Shown: one piece after another, positions 57,920 through 64,000 of the stretch | How the letters are laid out: each line of letters begins with the position of its first letter | Position numbering within the stretch: the stretch's first letter is position 1 | Assembly (NCBI RefSeq): GCF_029227915.1 | Contig: NC_079885.1 | Span: 8,804,001-8,868,000, forward strand | Direction of reading: 5' to 3' | Origin: Hydractinia symbiolongicarpus | Taxonomy: Eukaryota > Cnidaria > Hydrozoa > Anthoathecata > Hydractiniidae | Length of the DNA: 64,000 bases | The notes under the pieces: generated by a model | The model's database searches: none | What the model saw: only the letters and a program-made list of their open reading frames with translations | What the model was told of the DNA's origin: nothing | Made by a program: the position numbers and the translations under genes

Positions 57920-58135
57920 AATATTGACGATTTTTGACTAACTTTGGGCAGAAAAGCCACTCAAAGTAGGACATTTTAATATTGACGATTTTTGACTAAC
58001 TTTGGGCAGAAAAGCCACTCAAAGTAGGACATTTTAATATTGACGATTTTTGACTAACTTTGGGTAGGAATAAAAGCCACCCAAAGTAGGGCATTTTAAT
58101 ATTGACGATATTTGATCAACTTTGGACAGGAATAA
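57920..58135 (+). repeat. 58-bp tandem repeat, four copies
   Basis: Units start AATATTGACGATTTTTGACT at 57920, 57978, 58036 and 58098 and include AACTTTGGGCAGAAAAGCCA and CTCAAAGTAGGACATTTT. The first three spacings are 58, 58 and 62 bp. Confidence 0.95.
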
Positions 58136-58244
58136 AATTTCTTTAGCGTAGTTTTAAATTTTCATACATTTTTAGACAAAAAAAAGTGTTTAAAATAAAG
58201 AAACAACGCCCTTCAATTTTGTTTTGGTGATTCCTTTACCTTCT

Positions 58245-58526
58245 TTATATTCTCTCAGATTCTTTCCGAAAAGGTTTTGAGAAATTCACTAAACACCATA
58301 CATGCGTTTTTGCATCATCATTAAGATAATATATGGAAATATTGGAAAAATATAAACTACCTGTTGGCATACATAAAACGTTATGAAGCCCGAGTGTTGG
58401 ATGTCTTTTTACACGCTTCTTAATTTTTCGATCCCTATCTAAAATTTCTCGTTGGAAAGCCGTCAACTTTCCCTTATTTTGAGCCACCAAATATGCAACA
58501 ATTTCATCATGCATATCTTGTTGCAT
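58245..58526 (-). CDS. Unrecognised basic ORF inside a candidate element
   Basis: 93 codons. The first 45 residues (MQQDMHDEIVAYLVAQNKGK, LTAFQREILDRDRKIKKRVK, RHPTLGL) look like real coding sequence, with an amphipathic helix and a basic stretch. The rest (VLCMPTGSLYFSNISIYYLN) looks like intron read-through: GTTTTATG/GTATGC near 58368-58385 could be donors. I do not recognise the family. It may be the first exon of a transposon protein, given the surrounding inverted motifs, or of a host gene continuing to the left. Confidence 0.35.
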   Translation of the reverse strand: MQQDMHDEIVAYLVAQNKGKLTAFQREILDRDRKIKKRVKRHPTLGLHNVLCMPTGSLYFSNISIYYLNDDAKTHVWCLVNFSKPFRKESERI

Positions 58527-59504
58527 GATGCCTCCATTACGCTTCCCCTCCTCAGATTTTAACTACTCTTCAATTTTTTTAGTTGGTTAGTTAGTTAGTT
58601 GATTGATCGAGTGGGAAACTTTCAGAAAACACCTAGCACAAGAAAAAACATCAGACAACAAATAGCACAAAGCTGACCAAAAGGCACTTTTTTCAATACA
58701 GTGGTTTTCTTATACTTATAGTAAAATGTTTCACTTTATTTTGTCGCAAATAATTTCTTTATTTCTTGCAAATAAAACACTTAAAAAATGCTCTCTTTTT
58801 TTCAATCAGTACTGTAATTTTTTATACATGCACCACATAGGGCAAAAACTTTCAAAGTCAGGCGGCTAAAGCCAGATAAATATTTTCGCCCGACTTTGTA
58901 TAAGGCCCGACTTTGGGCGGGACAAAGGGCACGCAGTACTTTTTTGTTTTGGTTCTTAACCGGATTAATAAAAACGCCGTCCTGTTTGAAAACGGGACAT
59001 CCCGATCTTAAGCGCTTCATCACAGTTAAAAGACGCCAATAAAGTAGAACAACCTACCTCGTTCCAAGGCTACCTTGCATTTTATTCTGTCCAGGACGAT
59101 AACAAATGACATATCTCATTTATTTCTAAATGTAGATAAAAGTAATTCTTCTCGCAACTCTCAAAAGCTCTGAAAATTTCCTTACCGCTACACTAGACTG
59201 GTAACGTTGCGTATGGTACACACACTTACAGTCTCATAAAAAGAACGGTGACACGAGCCCATTCCAGAATTCTGCTGGCAAAAGCCGCACAAGAATAACT
59301 TTTAGTTTGTAAAGATTACAGCAAGGCGCACCATAACATGCGAAAATCAATTCAAAATACGTTTTGAATTTTTACATTTCTTGGCCGTATCATCATAAAA
59401 GATGAACAGAATACTTTGCGTTTTAGCCTTAAAGTCTTATATAATATTGGCTATTTTTAATTCTTTGCGATGTCAAAGTTTATGTTCCTTGTTTTAAACA
59501 GTTC

Positions 59505-59857
59505 TCTCTTCTTCTTTTATATTTCTGGCTCTAAATACCATGTTGACTACCCAGCCTATGGATCAAGGAGTCATTCGTTCTCTTAAAGCTAAATATCGTT
59601 CGCTTGCTGTTAAAAAGCAGATCAATGCCTTAAAAAAGGGAAGAAGATTGCCTAAATTTTCAATTTTAACCGCTATGCGTACAAAAGGAATTTCCTTGCC
59701 GAAAAAACATTCAAAACTGTTTCCAATGCCATGAAGTTCAGATAAATCGCTTGAAAGGGCTTTATATAATGCGGATTACCCTTTGTGTGATAGAAGATTT
59801 GCTGGTATCAAAATGACAGCCGACGAGCTGGTTGATGTTGATTTTTAGATCTCAGTT
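59505..59857 (+). pseudogene. Tigger/pogo transposase relic, left part
   Basis: QPMDQGVIRSLKAKYRSLAV then KKQINALKKGRRLPKFSILT AM (59553-) is the well-known end of the DDE_1 domain in Tigger/jerky-type transposases. After a frameshift near 59725 follow DKSLERALYNADYP and ITADELVDVDF-like text, then a stop. Continuation lies to the right of the inserted hAT-like element (62109-). The upstream catalytic region is missing, so the copy is dead. Confidence 0.8.
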
Positions 59858-62108
59858 CAGGGTGGCCACGGAATTTGGTAAATTTCCATGACCAAAACCG
59901 TTAAGAGAAATTAAACCCCTAAATTAATCAATTATCAAACAAACCATAAATTTCATTATTTAGAGAACAACTTTGCTGAAAAAAGTACAAGTACTTTTCT
60001 CAACATGATGAAAAACAACAAAATCGTGTCAAAATATAAAGTACATACAGAATATTCATATAAAATCAGAACTTTAGAAAAAAAATAAACTAGAAAAACA
60101 ACAAATATCAACTAATATCCTAAATAGAGTCTGTGAGCATTGACGTTACTTTTCTTTCTGAAGATCCTTAGTTAGCTTCTCCACAGCTTTATCTAGTTCA
60201 GCTATGTTAGCTTCCTTTTCGGTGACCTTCCTTCTAAAAGCATTCGCTTTAACTAAAAAGATCATGTTCTCAGCTTTGTAGCAGAGTTTTTCAATATCCG
60301 TGTTCAGTGCATTGATGGATGAGATTAATCTTTTCTTGTGGTTTTTAACATTGTTGATTTCGTCTGTTATTGATTTTCTTTTGTTTGATTTCTTTTCTTC
60401 TTTGACTTTTCTTTTTTGGTCTTCCAGATGTGTTCCGTATCTTTGTCTGGCAGCTTTACAACTTTTTAACAGACCATTACTCAATTGATACTCATGCAAA
60501 TCCACATTGGATGATTGTAGGTGGTCATTTGGCTAACAATAGATTTCTCTTGAAGATTCTTAATCAACAGTTCTATAAAGATACTAAATCCCCGTTCAAC
60601 AGCAGATTGACTGTGTGATAATGTGAAGATCACTTTACAGAAGGCCCATAACGCTTTTTGATCTTTGAAATACGGCCTTAGGAATTCATCCACTCTTGAT
60701 TTGCTGAAATCAAATTGCACAAACTCTTCCTTAGTAGGTGCGTCGAGCGATGACAAGAATTTCTCAAGCTCTTCTTTTGCCGAATCTGCCACAGAAGGCA
60801 ACACATGATCAACCTGATGAAGCTTTTCAACCAGTGATATAAACTGACTTGTAGCTTTCTGTTGGTTCTGTACCATATTGACTGGTGATAATGAGGAGGA
60901 GCATCGAACGATAAGATACTTCAAGGGACTTCTCTCTTGTAGCTTCAATATCAGATTAGTTAGAAAAGCCACACAATCTTTTCGGAACTGATGTTTTACC
61001 CCATCTGTTATCTCTTTTGACCGCAAGATAGCCTTTACAGCTGTGCCTGTGTTCACCATGTCAACTGGCAATCGATTCTGGACCTCCTCAACATCAATGT
61101 TAATAAGTTTATGAGGAGTATTCGCTTCAGTCATAACCTCCTTACGAATAAAAAGCTTCATGATTTTTCTAGTCATTCCCTCAAGCACATCACTCAAGAA
61201 AGGAACCATTGGATTATCTGATTGGAAAGCAACCAAGTAACATTTCAGGGTCGTTGCAATATTCTTGAAAAAGGTAAACTTTGCGACCATAAGTTTGTCC
61301 TTATAAGCAGCCAATAGAACATCATAGGATTTGCACTTTGGCCGTTTGCTTTTGCTGCGACTCTCCCAATACGACATAACTTTGACAACATTGTCCCACA
61401 ATTCAATTGCTCTTGCTGCTACATCCACGTCCTCAATCCATCTTGTGGCGCAAAATCTGTGAATTAAATCGGCAAATTTTCTGAACTTAAACGACGAAAA
61501 CAAATACTGTTTTTAGACTTTTAAGGAACACTATTTCTATTAATAAATCCTCTAAAACCAGAGCTATCTGTTGCATTCAGAAAAACTATTCGAAACATGG
61601 TAAATAATCGATAAAACTTCCTGAATAGTACTACTAATGAATACTGAAAACATTCTTTACTTTCTAAGAACAAATATATTCCTGTCCCATGCTACAAGCT
61701 AGAACTATGCTAGGAGTCCCTTCCTTAGAAGAAACATTGATTGAAAACGATTTTACCACACAGATTACATCAATATAAGTTATCATTGCTTGTAAACTAA
61801 GCAGTCACATGATATAATGTATAATAAAACAAATTTATAGTATAATAAAACCAAACACAACTATGTTATATTGCAACAAAGCTTGACAATGAAACTGTTC
61901 AAAAAATTGAAATTAAGTTTTCTTGAAATTTATGCTACAAAATATAAACTGCAAAAATATTTAGCCAGTCAAAAATTTAGGCTGTCAAGGAAAAAAGGTT
62001 CCATGACTTTTGCATGAAAATCCTGTTTTCCATGACATTTTCCAGCCCAAATAAAATTCCATGACTTTTCCATCATTTCCAGAAATTCCATGACTTGTGG
62101 CCACCCTG
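59858..62108 (-). mobile_element. hAT-like DNA transposon nested in Tigger relic
   Basis: Perfect 12-bp ends CAGGGTGGCCAC at 59858 and its complement ending 62108, followed on both sides by further inverted TTCCATGAC-type words. TCAGTT stands outside both ends (59852-59857, 62109-62114). A 6-bp duplication is shorter than the usual 8 bp of hAT elements, so either bases have changed or the assignment is imperfect. The interior carries the C-terminal part of a hAT-like transposase on the minus strand. Length 2251 bp suggests an internally deleted copy. Confidence 0.8.
60146..61503 (-). pseudogene. hAT-like transposase, C-terminal part, frameshifted
   Basis: The first frame (61503-60481) includes HRFCATRWIEDVDVAARAIE, then LWDNVVKVMSYW, then CYLVAFQSDNPMVPFLSDVL, and ends in the hAT dimerisation signature HSQSAVERGFSIFIELLIKN. 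It overlaps a second frame (60505-60146) that continues YQLSNGLLKSCKAARQRYGT, then a lysine/glutamate-rich coiled coil (SITDEINNVKNHKKRLISSI). Both belong to one protein type seen in invertebrate genomes, so a frameshift near 60490 is inferred. The region with the first catalytic Asp and BED zinc finger is missing or in an unseen upstream exon. Confidence 0.7.
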
Positions 62109-62440
62109 TCAGTTGCTGGCAAATTAAGTGACGAATAAAAGCTTGTGGTGATGCCGATATCTTAGACGAAGGAGACCTAGACGAAGGACCTAGGCATTAC
62201 TGCGCGTTGTTTTTCCTCTCTTGTGTATTTTCCTAACCGAATGTTAGAGTAAAATTTCAGGAACTCGTGGGTTATTTCCATTTCTTTATTTCGATTCTCC
62301 TCTAGATGTGCGCGAGATCACCTGTTACAACTCGTCTTGAAGAGAACGACATGGCCGATGTTGATGGCCAGCCTGTGTCGGTGAATATCCTGAAGATTTT
62401 TCACTTATGAGAGAGGTGTTATTGCAGACCTAGATTACTT
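62109..62440 (+). pseudogene. Tigger/pogo transposase relic, right part
   Basis: Directly after the hAT-like element the sequence continues the relic: GCTGGCAAATTAAGTGACGA reads AGKLSDE, as in the 'GKLTDEEI' text that follows 'VDIDFEV' in related proteins. It goes on to an acidic, degenerate stretch (ADVDGQPV near 62355). Many stops. It shows that the hAT-like element landed inside an older Tigger copy. Confidence 0.55.
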
Positions 62441-62444
62441 GGGT

Positions 62445-63225
62445 AAAGTCATTGATTATCTTTTTATCAATTATGTTAGTCTTCAACGCGCAATTTTCAT
62501 TTCTACTGCCTCAAAATAATAATAAATTGCCCCGTAATCATCGAATTTCATTATTTAAATAAAGTATTTCCTTTAGGATAACAAAGAAATATGCCCATAT
62601 CGAAAAACGTCATGCGCCAAACTAACATGCCCTATACGAATACTAGTGTATTTTTTGTTATGTGAGTAACCAAGGGAACTCCATAATGTTAGGGGTCTGC
62701 TAAGAAAAATACTAATTGTAGAATTAAAGTAGGAAAATATGCCAATTCACTGTGTACAAACCATGTTTAATTAAGTGAACCTTTATATCTTCTTTGGGGG
62801 ACGGGAAGGGAGGGGAGGAGCAATCATGTCGTGAACCCAGTAAAAAAAATCCTGCCATTTAAAAATTTCACGATCTGTTCCACAATATTTTCTTTCCAAA
62901 ATTACTTCGCCAAGGTTGTTAATCCGTGTTCAACGACTGGCTGAGACTCGAAGTAAAAATTATACTAAAAAACCCGTCATAAGTAAAAAAACAAAACAAA
63001 CTCACTTGTTGAAAGTGACGGCGTGTTATTTTACTTTTAATAACAAACTACAATACCAAAATATGAGTATATCATGATTCGATGAATTGATAAGACTTAA
63101 CAATGAAAAATAAGCCATTGAGGTTAAGAGACAAAATGTTAAGCTTAAAAATATGGTAGGGCTGTTTTCACTGGGCATGAAGCAGATACGCAACAGCTCA
63201 AAAACTTAAAATTTAGTTTTGAAAA
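62445..63225. other. Gene-free stretch, 3' flank of DERL1
   Basis: AT-rich DNA without supported ORF. It should contain the 3' UTR of the minus-strand Derlin-1 gene. A G-rich patch (GGGGGACGGGAAGGGAGGGG) lies near 62798. Confidence 0.4.
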
Positions 63226-63349
63226 TTAATTATCGCCTAATCGTTGACCGCCACCAGGAAAGCCTCCTCTGCCGTCTGGTTGTCTTCGTGCTTGTGGTGC
63301 TTGTCCAAACCCAGATACACCCCCTCGTCTGTTTGGTAAATAGTTGTAC
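63226..63349 (-). CDS. DERL1: Derlin-1, last coding exon
   Basis: A minus-strand exon with acceptor TTTTCTAG ending at 63350 encodes 40 residues: YNYLPNRRGGVSGFGQAPQA, then RRQPDGRGGFPGGGQRLGDN, stop TAA. Human Derlin-1 ends in 'LPSRRGGVSGFG...' and a tail closing '..GQGFRLGDQ', so the match covers both ends of the exon. Derlins are ER membrane rhomboid-like proteins that help move misfolded proteins to the cytosol in ERAD. This cytosolic tail includes a SHP box (FPGGGQRLG) that recruits the ATPase p97/VCP. The exon enters in phase 1. The transmembrane exons must lie above 63349, mostly beyond the window, since none is seen up to 64000. Confidence 0.9.
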
Positions 63350-64000
63350 CTAGAAAATCAAAATGAAACACTGTCACAACACGAAATTCTTAAATATCTT
63401 CACATTTTTGGGATTTGACAACGCCGTTAACAACAACGACGACAAAGACGACGGCAAAAACAACAACAACAACAGCAACCAGACGACGACGACGAAATAA
63501 AAATAGCCATTAAAGTAAATTAATTTTAGGGTTTCCGCCAAACCTCATAACTTTTTTACATATATTTATCACTCTCCAGAGAAAAACCTTGAACACATTG
63601 ACAAGCCATCACTCTGTCTTAAAGCCTTTTAAATACTTTCTTCACATAAATATTTCGCAATATTTCTTTCGTGCGTGTGTGCTAATTAAAAAGGGAGAAA
63701 CTTCAAATCCTTGCACGTGATAAACAACACTGCAAGAAACGCTAGTATTAAGTCATCACATTTTAGTGGCCAAATTTTTGACAAAAGGAGAATCGAGAAA
63801 ATTAATAAGGATATCCGTTTTCAAAAATTAAATTTCCAGATTTTTGCAGAAGATAAGCTATATTGCAGGAGTTTTTTACCTTTTTCGTTTTCGTTCGACA
63901 AAAACAGGCATTGTAATAACGAGAGAAAAAAACGTGAACGGTTCCCGTAACTTGACGGTTAAAAAAACAGACCTAAACAAAAGGATTCAGAAAAAATTAT
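63350..64000. other. DERL1 intron with AAC/GAC triplet repeat
   Basis: It contains a triplet-rich tract of AAC and GAC units at about 63420-63500 (ACAACAACAACAACAGC, GACGACGACGACG). Otherwise AT-rich with no exon recognised; taken as the final intron of DERL1. Confidence 0.6.

Larger units (their letters stand above)
57665..58935. mobile_element. Candidate DNA element with CAAAGTcGGGC motifs at both ends
   Basis: CCCAAAGTAGGGCGGC, CCCAAAGTCGGGTA and AAGTAGGGCAAAACTG (57680-57750) face the inverted GCCCGACTTTG, GCCCGACTTTGGGCGGGAC and TCAAAGTCAGGCGGC near 58850-58925. A tandem array lies between them, and an open minus-strand frame (58526-58245) that starts MQQDMHDEIVAYLVAQNKGK. The layout suggests a transposon with subterminal repeats, but exact ends and target duplication are not clear. 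Confidence 0.45.

Overview
The window looks like nuclear DNA of an invertebrate animal. It is AT-rich, its genes are broken by many short GT-AG introns, and it is full of DNA-transposon debris, MITEs and tRNA-derived SINEs. The protein set (TPPP, Rab geranylgeranyltransferase alpha, TPGS1, Derlin-1, a Delta/Jagged-like N-terminal module) is metazoan. A cnidarian, probably a hydrozoan, is my best guess from base composition and repeat style, but this is inference.

Layout. 1-19 kb: no host gene recognised; repeats, a SINE, a decayed coiled-coil ORF, a pogo-like element carrying a HIRAN-like relic, and a pogo-type MITE. 19.2-21.3 kb (-): a three-exon secreted protein with a Notch-ligand MNNL domain and a DSL domain cut short by a stop codon. 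22.8-29.6 kb (-): TPPP (p25-alpha) locus with one visible first exon and two complete sets of 3' exons, both in phase with it. 30.6 kb: Penelope-like GIY-YIG relic. 32.0-48.5 kb (+): RABGGTA in at least 14 coding exons. One intron carries a 7.8-kb DNA transposon (36250-44084) with perfect 22-bp terminal repeats and a TTA target duplication; its right end lies about 14 nt from the next exon. 49.6-51.4 kb (-): a secreted endonuclease/exonuclease/phosphatase-fold protein with most catalytic residues replaced. 54.6-55.4 kb (-): single-exon TPGS1. 56.4-62.4 kb: a MITE, a tandem-repeat element, and a hAT-like element nested in a Tigger/pogo relic. 63.2 kb (-): last exon of Derlin-1.

The host genes do not form a functional cluster, although TPPP and TPGS1 both act on microtubules. 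The strongest candidate for something undescribed is the 7.8-kb transposon. It encodes (i) a two-exon, 582-aa DDE-type protein with an acidic N-terminus, an AT-hook-like motif and a C-terminal zinc-finger-like motif, and (ii) a two-exon, 475-aa protein with a chromo/Tudor-like N-terminus and a BEN-like C-terminus. Arrays of GAGACGAATT-type repeats lie just inside both ends. I could not place the transposase in a named eukaryotic superfamily by eye. All exon boundaries were read by eye from the sequence and from remembered family features; no alignment or search was run.
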